This document shows positions 12,801-20,563 of a stretch of 49,876 nucleotides of DNA, piece after piece. Origin of the DNA: Hemicentrotus pulcherrimus. Lineage: Eukaryota; Echinodermata; Echinoidea; Camarodonta; Strongylocentrotidae. The stretch covers positions 35,488 through 85,363 of the forward strand of contig BEXV01000982.1 in assembly GCA_003118195.1 (NCBI GenBank). The letters run 5' to 3'. Numbering within the stretch: position 1 is the stretch's first letter; the number at the start of each line of letters is the position of its first letter. The notes beneath the pieces are model-generated. The model made no database searches, was not told the origin of the DNA, and saw only the letters and a program-made list of their open reading frames with translations. Made by a program: the position numbers and the translations under genes.

Positions 12801-15731
12801 GACTAGTTTCCAAATTACCAAGGCAAGGGCACATCATTATGTATGGTAGATTTAGTAAAATCCCAAATGTTTTACAAAGTTTTCTTGTATTTTTATTCCC
12901 TCCACCACAGTGCCTTATATGTGGTAGATTTAGTGAAGTTCCGTAGAATAGCAGCTGGAGACCGTCTCAGAGGGCAGTACCAAGCACTCAGTCAAGACCC
13001 TAACAGTTTATCTAATTTAGATCAGGTAAGTAAACGTTGATAAGATTCATGCATTGGAGTTTCCCTCTGCAGTGTGTCTTACTTTACTTATGCCAGATTC
13101 GGTTGAAATAACGGTTCTAGGACACCTACCCCCAGATAACCACCCCCAGTCAACTACCTTCTAGGACAACTACGCCTTAGGGCAACCACCCTCTAGAATG
13201 ACTACCCCCGGAACAACTACCCCCAGTACAAATACCCCCTAGGACATCTACCCCCGGACAACTATCCTAGGGAGTAGTCGTCCGGGGGGTTTAAAGTACA
13301 TGTATGTAAAATCTCGGATTAGATAGAGTTCAGTCATGGGTCAGGTAGGGAATATACGATGATGACTTTTCCCTATGGAATGGTTCTTTTGAAGTTGGTT
13401 GGAGAGTTTGTGGAATACGTAAGACCGGTCAGTTGTAAAGGTGAAGTACACTTTTGGTGACTGTTAAACTCTGTTATTTGATGAGAAACCCTCCTAGAAT
13501 GTCTTAAATGATTTCAATGTATGTACAATTTCAACAATTCGTTCCTGTTTTCACGAAGTGACGGTAGTGAGGGAAATCTGCACGGAACTTGTATGAGATT
13601 TTCATTCACTACCGTCACTTCGTGGAAATAGGGACGAATTATGATGTTTTAGTTCTATTATTGTTGATATGCTCCATCTATTTTCACTTGTTATTTGCAG
13701 GATCTACCTAATAACATGATACATCAAGTGGCTATACGATCGTTACCTCAAGAGTGGCTCTACTGTGAAACATGGTGCCATGAATCAGAGAAATCCAGAG
13801 CTAAGACAATAGACTTGGTGAGTTATAGGGTTCAAGTGATGGTGCCGTTGGGCTGCAGATGGCCCCTTTTCAAGAGATTTACTGAGTAGTGCTATACTGT
13901 GAATAATATGCATCTTAAAACGTCTGCTGTACATGGATTGGTCGGTTTTTGTAACATTTTGGCACCCAGTGAGATTTCTGAAGGTGCCCTCCTATAGCCT
14001 GACCATGCAGCATGTATTTCTTTAAAGCCCGTCTGTACTAGTTTGGCCAGGAGGGATTAGACCAACCAGCAAGGTCACTTGACAGGTGGCTATCTTATTA
14101 ACTCAGCTCTCAATTAACATAAGAAAAAGAGGATCATGGGGGACCAACAGGCACCGATAAGGGGTTGTTTTCTAGAGAGAGAGAGCAAGTAACTACAAGT
14201 AGTACAGTGGGGCTTTAAATGTGAATACTGAGTAAGAATGTCTTCATTTGTGTAAGTTTGACAAGTAGTATTATCTCAGTTTTGGTATGCACAGGTTTCA
14301 CTTCATGAGTGAGTTTACCCACAGTCTAAATTGTGTGAAATACATGTACATTTATGCTGTAGCAGCATCTCAAGGGCATGGTTTGGGAAGATCTAAGCAA
14401 TTTTTAACAGGTTGAAAGTATGCATTGACATTTCATTTTCACCTTTATTTGATGAACAATGATTAATAATTTAAAATAAATAATGATTTTAATTATTCCC
14501 CAATCCCAAGGAGTGCTGTGGGAGGACCAAAGCAATTTTACTCTATGAAAGTTTGAATTGACATACCGGTAGTTTAATCATTACCTTTCTTAATATCTAT
14601 GTGGAGGAGAAGTTGCCCATAGTATTTTTTACTTTTTATGCCTCCGCTACAAAGTAGCCGGAGGCATTATGTTTTCGGGTTGTCCGTCCGTCCGTACGTA
14701 CGTACGTACGTACGTCCCGTTCTCGTGATCGCGTTTTCTCAAGAACCGATTGATTGATTCCAGCCAAACTTGGATCATGTTTGTATCTCACAGAGCCAAT
14801 GAACTGATTAGATNAATGATTAATAATTTAAAATAAATAATGATTTTAATTATTATCCCATCCCAAGGAGCGATTTTACTCTTTGAAAGTTTGAATTGAA
14901 ATATAATTAAATCATTACCTTTGTTGGTATCTTTGTATTTCAGTGCAATAATCCTCTTACAAAAGAACCCAAGCTTACAGCAGCAGTACGGATAGCCCCA
15001 GAATGGGTTGATTACGACAACGAAATCAAGAGTCTACTGGAGAGATTAGCAAACGCAAGCCAAGAAGAAGAAGAAGAAGAAAGTATAGAAGAAGAAGGTG
15101 AAACAAAAGGTAAGTAATCTTTACGTTCAAGACCATCACCTCTACCTACGCACCTCTGTTTACCGTTTGGAGATGGCAATCTAGCATTACATGTACATTG
15201 TGTCTCTTGAGTTTGAATGTGTGGAATTACATTTCATTAATGGGCATGAGAGGAGCAAAAATCATTGAAAATGTAAAAGCAACTCAGTGGGAGTACATAT
15301 TGCGTTCTTTATAGATTTGGAGAAGAATGTGTGTCTACACCTGTATATTGGCAATAAAGAGTGGAATGTATATTGTCTTCTTGTAGAAAGTAGCATTTTG
15401 TTAATATATACATCAATATATCATATATTATGTCATTAAGAATATTAAAGTGGTTTAAATTCTAGTAGTCGAAGCTTATCCATTCAGATATTAATTGCTG
15501 TTTCAGTATATCTATATAATATCTTTAATTGCTATTCATACTGCTTGTCTTATGTTTATTATTTTCTTTGAAAAATCCTCTTGAAACTTGGATTAGTGTC
15601 AATGGGGGCAGCAGTTATTGCAGAATATGATCTGCCTCTCACCTCTTGCATGTACAGGTATCTTTCATGAACATGTTCCCTCTCTTTCTTTTTTCTTTCT
15701 CACAGATGAGCATAAACACACAGACTTATGA
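693..15731 (+). CDS. UGGT1: UGGT gene, 3' part (12 exons, C-terminal third)
   Basis: UDP-glucose:glycoprotein glucosyltransferase, the ER-lumen sensor that adds glucose back to N-glycans of misfolded glycoproteins so that calnexin and calreticulin bind them again. Exons: 693-831, 1871-2029, 2784-2869, 6176-6260, 8357-8613, 9268-9352, 10724-10833, 11476-11709, 12911-13025, 13701-13817, 14944-15109, 15706-15731. Every junction is GT-AG and all phases agree, giving 526 codons including the stop. The early exons match the last beta-sandwich region, exon 5 the linker, and exons 6-11 the GT24 catalytic domain with its DAD metal motif (FVDADQ at about 11531-11548). The protein ends DEHKHTDL, a KDEL-like retrieval tail. 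The 5' two thirds lie outside the window. Invertebrates usually have one UGGT, so the UGGT1/UGGT2 distinction may not apply. A second copy of exons 1-3 at 3293-5421 is described separately and is left out of this model. Confidence 0.95.
945..1140 (-). mobile_element. tRNA-derived SINE, family 1 (copy 1)
   Basis: Read on the minus strand it starts GGAGGCGCGATGACTCAGTG, with an A-box-like CTCAGTGGTAGAGCAG and a B-box-like GGTTCGAAAC, followed by a non-tRNA body. The same family is on the plus strand at 45789-45984. A haplotype partner lies at about 3515-3720. Confidence 0.75.
1556..1835. mobile_element. Palindromic MITE with a second MITE nested inside
   Basis: The outer element (CACAAAGCC...TTTTTCAATGACAAATGACA) is the reverse of the one at 34246-34394, with its far end lost. 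It is split by an inner element, about 1640-1782, bounded by AGGGATGCC and GGCATCCCT and flanked by TTTTAAC on both sides as a target-site duplication. The haplotype copy is at about 4124-4400. Confidence 0.7.
1871..2029 (+). CDS. UGGT1: UGGT exon 2 (copy 1)
   Basis: 159 nt, 53 codons, acceptor tgcacag and donor gtaagt. It encodes [20 protein letters not shown] followed by [10 protein letters not shown] and VDTIVMANL, highly conserved in animal UGGTs. Confidence 0.93.
2091..2222. mobile_element. Palindromic repeat element
   Basis: Inverted arms: TAGTAAGAATTATCCACAC with GGTACCTTTGGAACAG on the left, and CTGTTTTAAAGGTTCCGAG with GTGTGGATAATTTTACTA on the right. It has a counterpart in the haplotype copy at about 4652-4783. 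An adjacent small palindrome, ATGACTGGTCATTAG, follows. Confidence 0.65.
2784..2869 (+). CDS. UGGT1: UGGT exon 3 (copy 1)
   Basis: 86 nt encoding [20 protein letters not shown] and SADIYEIA, then ending in AG. The split codon joins the T that opens exon 4 to give serine. Confidence 0.92.
3293..5421 (+). pseudogene. Second copy of UGGT exons 1-3 (probable alternate haplotype, exon 1 cut)
   Basis: Exon 1' is 3293-3401 and lacks its 5' end, exon 2' is 4432-4590, and exon 3' is 5336-5421. The introns align with copy 1 over their whole length at a few per cent divergence. All five base differences I found between the paired exons are synonymous (Leu CTC/CTA, Leu TTG/TTA, Pro CCT/CCA, Leu CTG/CTA, His CAC/CAT). 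The copy begins right after a single N at 3292 and has no acceptor for exon 1'. It is therefore best read as the second allele placed in tandem by the assembler. A real recent tandem duplication is less likely, although the three exons total 384 nt and would keep frame. Confidence 0.85.
3515..3720 (-). mobile_element. tRNA-derived SINE, family 1 (haplotype copy)
   Basis: Allelic partner of the SINE at 945-1140, at the matching place in the second intron copy. It carries a short internal duplication (CCACTGCTTGA repeated), and its B box has decayed. Confidence 0.72.
5520..5771. mobile_element. MITE with GGGGGTGTAGCATG ends
   Basis: Terminal inverted repeats GGGGGTGTAGCATG and CATGCTACACCCCC bound about 250 bp. 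The allelic partner is at about 2972-3240 and is visibly more diverged than the DNA around it. Confidence 0.65.
6176..6260 (+). CDS. UGGT1: UGGT exon 4
   Basis: 85 nt, acceptor tttgtcag and donor AAG|gtaaga. It encodes [20 protein letters not shown] followed by KAKIVRMK, the end of the region before the catalytic linker. Confidence 0.92.
6785..6872. mobile_element. Hairpin MITE (GTTGCAAGAAAGTTGC ends)
   Basis: GGGGCGTTGCAAGAAA on the left mirrors TTTCTTGCAACGCC on the right. A related copy is at 7000-7092. Confidence 0.7.
7000..7092. mobile_element. Hairpin MITE next to the satellite
   Basis: GGGTGTTACAAGAAAGTTG...CAACTTTCTTGCAACACTCC, an inverted repeat of about 90 bp. Its right end (GCAAC..CC.ATTAGTCTGC) resembles the 50-bp satellite unit that follows directly. 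Confidence 0.7.
7091..8334. repeat. 50-bp tandem satellite, about 25 copies
   Basis: The unit begins CCCATTAGTCTGCAAAGAGT, continues TAGTCAATATTCCATACTTT and ends CATGCAACAA. The first five or so copies differ from each other, while copies from about 7390 to 8310 appear identical base for base. It fills most of the intron before UGGT exon 5. Confidence 0.97.
8357..8613 (+). CDS. UGGT1: UGGT exon 5, Gly-rich linker and start of GT24
   Basis: 257 nt, acceptor cctgtag and donor CTCAG|gtaagg. It opens [13 protein letters not shown] and then holds glycine runs encoded by GGA/GGT repeats (about 8417-8459 and 8501-8522) around [15 protein letters not shown]. It closes with [19 protein letters not shown], the conserved start of the glucosyltransferase domain. 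The glycine expansion lies in the variable linker. The 50-bp satellite in the preceding intron stops about 20 nt before this exon. Confidence 0.93.
8735..8915. repeat. TCATCT/TTCATC low-complexity repeat
   Basis: Imperfect pyrimidine-rich hexamer and trinucleotide repeat in the intron after UGGT exon 5; no coding meaning. Confidence 0.9.
9268..9352 (+). CDS. UGGT1: UGGT exon 6
   Basis: 85 nt encoding [20 protein letters not shown] followed by NYLSPSFK, near-invariant in GT24 enzymes. Acceptor tatgcag, donor AAG|gtaaat. Confidence 0.95.
10024..10462 (+). mobile_element. SINE, family 2
   Basis: Degenerate tRNA-like head (AGACGTTAAAGCGTCTGCCT), then a body with GTGCCCCTCAC, CCCATTGCACTATTCGTATA and a final TTTAATAATACA. 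The body is shared with 28974-29358 and 39366-39545, and in reverse with 43430-43640. Confidence 0.7.
10463..10633. mobile_element. Dispersed element with AGTCAAACCTGTCTATAG ends
   Basis: The left end AGTCAAACCTGTCTATAGCG is roughly mirrored by CTAAAGCAGGTTCGACTAT on the right. The inside repeats TGGTCTTTG..GACAGG twice. Related sequence lies at 39790-39975. Confidence 0.6.
10724..10833 (+). CDS. UGGT1: UGGT exon 7
   Basis: 110 nt encoding [20 protein letters not shown] followed by [16 protein letters not shown]. It ends in GG, completed by G in exon 8. Confidence 0.95.
11476..11709 (+). CDS. UGGT1: UGGT exon 8, catalytic DAD motif
   Basis: 234 nt encoding [19 protein letters not shown], then [14 protein letters not shown] (metal-binding Asp-Ala-Asp at 11537-11545), [18 protein letters not shown] and [18 protein letters not shown]. 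It is the catalytic core of the UDP-glucose-binding domain. The donor AG|gtcagt lies about 70 nt before a poly-G run and the N gap. Confidence 0.95.
11781..12157. other. Assembly gap (377 N) after a poly-G run
   Basis: Run of N inside the intron between UGGT exons 8 and 9, directly after a run of at least 14 G. The homopolymer probably stopped sequencing. No UGGT exon is missing here, because exon 8 (ending in AG) and exon 9 (starting with T) join in phase. Confidence 0.98.
12549..12910 (+). repeat. Degenerate repeats of the UGGT exon 9 acceptor and start
   Basis: A unit starting like exon 9 (AGTGCTGTATATGTGGTAGG at about 12553) runs through CAAATGTCTTACAA to a second acceptor TTTCTTTCAGTGCCTTATA (about 12622-12640). 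That second unit is interrupted by an insertion at about 12641-12838, then resumes at TATGGTAGATTTAGTAAAA and CAAATGTTTTACAA, leading to the real acceptor at 12910. Confidence 0.7.
12641..12838. mobile_element. Insertion with ATAATA tract and TCTATAGCAC motif
   Basis: ATAATAATAATAACC, then CTTCTATAGCACATTTAATC. Similar starts occur at 26595, 31213, 33300 and 35667, marking a dispersed family. Confidence 0.5.
12911..13025 (+). CDS. UGGT1: UGGT exon 9
   Basis: 115 nt encoding [20 protein letters not shown] followed by [18 protein letters not shown]. The acceptor ccaccacag follows a pyrimidine tract. Degenerate copies of the start of this exon lie upstream at 12549-12910. Confidence 0.95.
13536..13640. 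mobile_element. Hairpin MITE (GAAGTGACGGTAGTGAGG)
   Basis: Inverted repeat of about 105 bp: TTTTCACGAAGTGACGGTAG on the left and CTACCGTCACTTCGTGGAAA on the right, starting AATTCGT and ending ACGAATT. It is the same family as 17400-17501. Confidence 0.82.
13701..13817 (+). CDS. UGGT1: UGGT exon 10
   Basis: 117 nt, 39 codons, encoding [20 protein letters not shown] followed by [19 protein letters not shown]. It is conserved GT24 C-terminal sequence with the paired cysteines of CETWC. Confidence 0.95.
14036..14225 (+). mobile_element. Dispersed repeat ending CAGTGGGGCTTTAAAT
   Basis: Words AGGGATTAGA, GCAAGGTCACTTGACAGGTG and AGAGGATCATGGGGGACCAA recur at 18533-18728 and 27368-27472, and the element's end recurs in reverse at 49828-49876. 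Confidence 0.78.
14455..14943. repeat. Repeated intron segment flanking a single N at 14814
   Basis: About 14455-14602 and 14815-14943 match over AATGATTAATAATTTAAAAT and onwards, with small indels. Between them lies a repeat containing GTCCGTCCGTACGTACGTAC (about 14636-14813). Exon 11 follows only the second copy. Confidence 0.8.
14944..15109 (+). CDS. UGGT1: UGGT exon 11, end of GT24 and acidic tail
   Basis: 166 nt encoding [20 protein letters not shown] followed by [20 protein letters not shown], then an acidic stretch from a GAA/GAG microsatellite ([15 protein letters not shown]). The last base joins exon 12. Acidic tails before the retrieval signal are common in UGGTs. Confidence 0.93.
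15706..15731 (+). CDS. UGGT1: UGGT last coding exon, HTDL tail
   Basis: The acceptor ctttctcacag gives DEHKHTDL and then TGA. A four-residue HxxL ending is a KDEL-type ER retrieval signal, as expected for a soluble ER-lumen enzyme. Phase and position after the acidic tail support this exon. It is very short, so confidence is a little lower than for the catalytic exons. Confidence 0.82.
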
Positions 15732-15848
15732 TGAAAGTTTTACGTAGTCACAACTCAAATATCTTCAAAGGTGAAAGGGGGATGGTCCCTAGACTGAGCT
15801 GGGACTGGAGCTGAGAGCAAGATTGTCATTGCAGGCTCTGGACATTCT

Positions 15849-16076
15849 GGCCTGAATTCACAAAGGAGGTTTAAATTTAACCCATGGTTTAAATCATAAA
15901 TAAAATAAACCAAGGTTAAAAATTAGCACAAAATAAGCGAAACACAGACAGAGGTCCAATATTAGAAGCGAGCAAGGCAAGATAAGCTTATTTAGAACTA
16001 ATTTTTAAACCATGGGTTAAGTAAATGAGGGTTTAAACCATGGGTTAAATTAAAAATCCTTTGTGAATACGGGCCT
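15849..16076. mobile_element. Palindromic MITE (CCTGAATTCACAAAGG ends)
   Basis: GGCCTGAATTCACAAAGGAG on the left mirrors CCTTTGTGAATACGGGCC on the right. It has internal inverted copies of AACCCATGGTTTAAA. Confidence 0.75.
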
Positions 16077-17399
16077 ATAGGGCTCTTCAAATTAGACAAA
16101 TAAGAGTCCATGCTTAGGGGGAGATGACGATTAGCTATGTATTTATTAAACTATGTTAGAAAAATTGCAGTCTTTAGTTAAAAGCTGCCTGATCCTCTTT
16201 ATATCAGTGCATTTTGGTTCCTGGGAGCTAGAACAGCTTTACATGTATCTAAGATCATTTTCCTGATAAGTAATGCCCTTAGCATTCTTGGTAATGCCCT
16301 AATGGCTCTTTGCAGGGGATATGGAGATTAGAAAGACAATCTCAAGCTGCATTGTATTTGATAGACTGTAAGTTTGGAAAGCCCTCAATTGTTCAAAGGC
16401 AGCCAACAAACTTGCTCCTCATAAAGCGCTTGCTAACAATGTGAGAACGGCCTGAGCTGAAAGAAAGATTATAATGGACTTTTTCATGTCATCTATGTCA
16501 CCGTTGTCATATCTTCAAAATCATCACCATCATCAACATTCTCATCATCGTCTTGGCGTCGGTCATTATTGCATAGGTAGTCAACAATTTGGTGTCTAAA
16601 ACCATATACAGACAGTTTTTTTCTGCAATAAGAAATCAAGCAACTTAGTTCTGATCATGTAAATTTACCAGTAGAGTATTTCGTTGGATTATCTTTATGA
16701 AGTTAATCTAGAACCAAAGCAATATGGTATTGATATATATGAACCTTTTAACAACTTAAAGCGTATTCTTACTTGTAAGGTGCTACAACTTTGGTATTAT
16801 GGTGAATGAATTTTGAGATCAGTGAATAAAAATATTTTTTTAGCTCAATATAGTTGAAACACAGGCAGCGTATACGGTCAAAGGTCAACGTGGAGCTCAA
16901 AATAGTTCCCAACCACGTACAATCTCTATGGGAGGGAACCTCATGTTCTTGGCTCTTAAAGAGTTTGACCTCTAAACATGAACTGTATCTGTCCTACATT
17001 GCAGCTATGCTACTGTATCTTAGGGGAAATGCGCATTCTTGAATTAAGCATTTTAGGAGTGATTGGATCTAGTGTAAGGACAGTCCCCCTTTTCAGATTT
17101 TGTTTGTTTGTTTGTCGGGGAATGGTTGTACATCGGTTGTACATAGTGGAAAATAAATTTATATTGTCATTCTGAGTACATTCGTATGTGTAAAAGTACA
17201 GTATATGTAGGTTTATATTTGCTTCCAGTATACAGAACAGAGGGAATACTCCCCAGCATTGCAAGTCAGTCGAGCCATGTTTACAGAAATCATAAGCTGA
17301 TTGATTTTTTGTTAAAAGAATACCATCGTTTCTTTACATGAATAATGATGGTCTATTGTTCAGAAAAAAAGATTAAATTTGCTCTTCAAGCATTAATAA

Positions 17400-17501
17400 T
17401 ATAGTCCCTATTTTCACGAGGTGACGGTAGTGAGGACAATCGACAAGCAAATTGTATGCGATTTTCCTCACTACAATCACTTCGTGAAAATAGGGACGAT
17501 A
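17400..17501. mobile_element. Hairpin MITE, same family as 13536-13640
   Basis: GTCCCTATTTTCACGAGGTG on the left and CACTTCGTGAAAATAGGGAC on the right, about 100 bp in total. Confidence 0.82.
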
Positions 17502-18532
17502 TTCTGAACCTGAAGTCGGAAGTACTAATATAAAGACATCAATATTTCCTTTTTTTCTTTTACAGAATAGTGAAGTGTGAAATACAATGTACATGTGAGC
17601 TTGATTCAGGGAACTCTTAGTTGTTTGATTCAGCAAATATCGTCCATTTTAGTGAAAGTCTTATTTCAGATCATTTTCTTATATTTGTACATGTATGTCA
17701 TATTTGGAAGAAAGAGAGAAAAGAAAGGGTCTTCGTTATATCAGTAATTTTGTTATGCATAATAAATCATGTGGTCATTGCAATGGTGATAGCCTCTATT
17801 AAAGGTTAATATGATGTCCCAAGTGGATGCTGATGTATATGTAATATAGTTCCTGTATTTGTTTATTTATTGAAATACATAAATATACTCCATGAAACAT
17901 TGGAGTAGTCACCCGAAGAATCAAAAGTGTTTTTAATTGATGCAAAATTCATATCACTGCGAAGGGGAAGCCTTACTGTTCAAAGATAACAACTTCCCTC
18001 TTCAAAATATATTTGGGGCCCGCAGTAATCATCTCTCAAAACCAGATTTTCTGCCTTCAGCGGTCTTTGGTAGAGCGTCACGGTTTGTGATGTCACATGC
18101 GAGACACAGCTAGCCACATAGCATTTTATGCCTTTCCATGATATCAATATGATTTGTCAGCAAAATATTCAGGTTTTTCAAGAGAAAATCTTTCCATCCA
18201 TATATAATTTGTCCAAAATTGTCGGTTGTCATGAATTTTCTTCCGATGACTACTTTAAGTTCTAAATTATACAATTTTGTTTAGGGGTAGATATGCCTCA
18301 TTGTTTATTAATTATCCTAGATAAAACCGAAGCCGGAAATGTTAAGATTACACGATATATGTTTGTTGCACATGTAGCAGTCTCTCTCAACAGCTTCAGT
18401 TTTTGATCAGAGGTCTGTTCATCCTGGAATCAATTGTCTCTAATAGTATTCAAGTTTAATGCAGCTTGAAAATTATTGCTCCAATTATGATTTTATTTGT
18501 TGAGAGCTGGAAGGGCATGAACTCTGTTGTTA

Positions 18533-18728
18533 AAGGCCTTCAGTACTAGTGTAAAGGAGAGATTAGACCACTCTGCAAGGTCACTCGACAGGTGGTTATC
18601 TCATCAACTCAGCTCTCAAATAACATAAGAAAAAGGGGATCATGGTGGACCAATGGTCACCGATTAGGCATTGTTTGTTATATAGAGGGCACAAGTCTCT
18701 ACAAGTAGTGCAGTGTGGCTTTAAATGA
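18533..18728 (+). mobile_element. Dispersed repeat, same family as 14036-14225
   Basis: GCAAGGTCACTCGACAGGTG, then AAAGGGGATCATGGTGGACC, ending CAGTGTGGCTTTAAAT. Confidence 0.78.
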
Positions 18729-18788
18729 TACGAGTTAATGCCTTTCTGGCTCTGGCAGATAACACAGAAGCTCACAGCATACACCAGG

Positions 18789-18935
18789 GGCCCGTTTCAT
18801 AAAACTTGTTATCTATAACAACTGCTAAATTTCTATAACAAATTTGCTCTCGGCCAATCAGAGGCCATGATTTCAGTAGCTTATAACAGAAGCTTGTAAC
18901 TTGTTATTGATATCAAGTTTTATGAAACAGGGCCC
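18789..18935. mobile_element. Palindromic MITE (GGGCCCGTTTCATAAAACTT ends)
   Basis: GGGCCCGTTTCATAAAACTT on the left mirrors AAGTTTTATGAAACAGGGCC on the right, about 147 bp. Related to 34100-34245. Confidence 0.82.
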
Positions 18936-19011
18936 AGTTCTCATGTAATACATCATCGACCTTTCCCTAGTGGCTTCCAGATGATTCCGTCACAATTTAA
19001 TCGCTTGACCA

Positions 19012-19321
19012 GGGGGGTGTTTCACAAAGATCCTAAGTTGAACTTATCTCTACATTGGACTTGACCATTAGGCTATGGAAAGCCGTTATAGTATCCTTGA
19101 AAATATTTTGTAAAAGTTATTTCAAAAGGCATAAAATGTTGATTCATATTTTCTATTATAATGGGAGATTTCATGTTCTTAATGTTGAATTTATGAAAAA
19201 TCTAAAATACTTGAATTTTCGCTTTTGAATATATTTTATTATAAGGCTACAAAGGGCTATCCGTAATATTTAAGTCCAACTTAGAGTTAAGTTCGACTTA
19301 GAATCTTTGTGAAACACCCCC
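19012..19321. mobile_element. Palindromic MITE (GGGGGGTGTTTCACAAAGAT ends)
   Basis: GGGGTGTTTCACAAAGATCC mirrors GAATCTTTGTGAAACACCCC. Sub-terminal arms AAGTTGAACTTA and TTAAGTTCGACTT are also inverted. About 310 bp. Confidence 0.82.
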
Positions 19322-20311
19322 ATGATCTCGACTTTATATTTGAGGGATCGTTAATTTGGACTTTGTGTTTTAAAAATGTAACTAAAATTGCAGTAGCTGA
19401 TATGCACAAATAATTTCAAGGCAGAGTACAGACATACCGGTACATGTGAAATTTCAATTGACGTTATTGAATGCTATCATGTGAATTGTACAATTGCATT
19501 AAAATAAAAGTTATTAAATATGATTATATTTCTCAAATTCTTGATTGCACTTGCCCTTTGATTTGCATAATATTTTGACATAAATGATTGGCATGGTGAT
19601 CGTAAGAATATATAAAATAATCCTAAAAATATATCATATACAATATAATATCGAGATTATTATGAACAAATTCGAATCTAACTATTGTAACAAGATATTA
19701 TACATGTAATATAAATATCAGGCTGTTGATACAAAGCTTGGAATTATGGAAATTATTGGAAAGATATCATTTGCAAATTTACAAATTAATAATTTTTTGG
19801 AAGAAAAAAAAGAGCCATGATCAAGACGAATTGCTATTTGCCTTCTTTATTTTTATAAATTCGGATTAAAGTTCTCTGCATGAGCCTTTTTATTTTGTTT
19901 TGTTCTCCCTATCACTCACAGAAATGAACTAAATTAATTGAGAAAAGGAGGGGGCCATTTAGTCGGAGATTTGTTGTTGTTGACAATGCATTCATGCTTT
20001 ATTTAATGGATGATAACTCTAAAATTGATTCACTTCTCATTTAGCTGGACAGAGTTTTAACATTTAAATCTTGCTGTACCTCATTATTTCAAGTTAAGTA
20101 TAATTTCAACAATAATAACGATATACATTTTTAACGGACAACTCGAAGGGGATGTATTTATATTGCCTCGTGAAGCACAAACGGAGCACGGAACAACTTT
20201 CATTTTTAAACGAGAACACGGCAAAAGTGTGCCAAGAAATAATGCTCCTCAATGGCGCTGAGGTATCAAAGATGTATAGGAAACCGGTATGGAAAAGTAC
20301 CGACGAAATCG

Positions 20312-20563
20312 CTAAACACCTCCCACACTCGACGACATCCTCGGCGACGGTTTGACCATGGTACATCGACCACGCATCCATTGGCTGTTTTTGATCTCCT
20401 GGACCCCTGGTCGTTGACGTGGGTCATATGTCAGGATGGAGCGGAGCAGGCGCTGGACTTCGATACAGACCAGACGACGTCGCGAGAAGTTGAGACGGCT
20501 GTTGAGCATGTCTTCGAGCGCCTGCTTGATGTTGCTGTCGTCGAACGGCATCCGACCTGTAAC
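20312..20563 (-). CDS. TSSK exon 3, C-lobe and stop
   Basis: 252 nt beginning VTGRMPFDDSNIKQALEDML and ending TAG. The acceptor cggtacag, rather than the one 7 nt further downstream, keeps frame and restores the family motif VxGxMPFDDSNI. The C-terminal arginine-anchored helix (ILTYDPRQRPGVQEI) is present, followed by a short tail. Confidence 0.92.
   Translation of the reverse strand, partial: VTGRMPFDDSNIKQALEDMLNSRLNFSRRRLVCIEVQRLLRSILTYDPRQRPGVQEIKNSQWMRGRCTMVKPSPRMSSSVGGV

Larger units (their letters stand above)
15732..20311. other. UGGT 3' UTR and intergenic DNA, no gene seen
   Basis: About 4.6 kb lies between the UGGT stop and the TSSK stop, which are convergent. I see no coding exon of recognisable family. 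Possible polyadenylation signals such as AATAAA at 16825-16830 cannot be ranked. The stretch holds hairpin elements (15849-16076, 17400-17501, 18789-18935, 19012-19321) and a dispersed repeat at 18533-18728, and is otherwise AT-rich. Confidence 0.6.
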
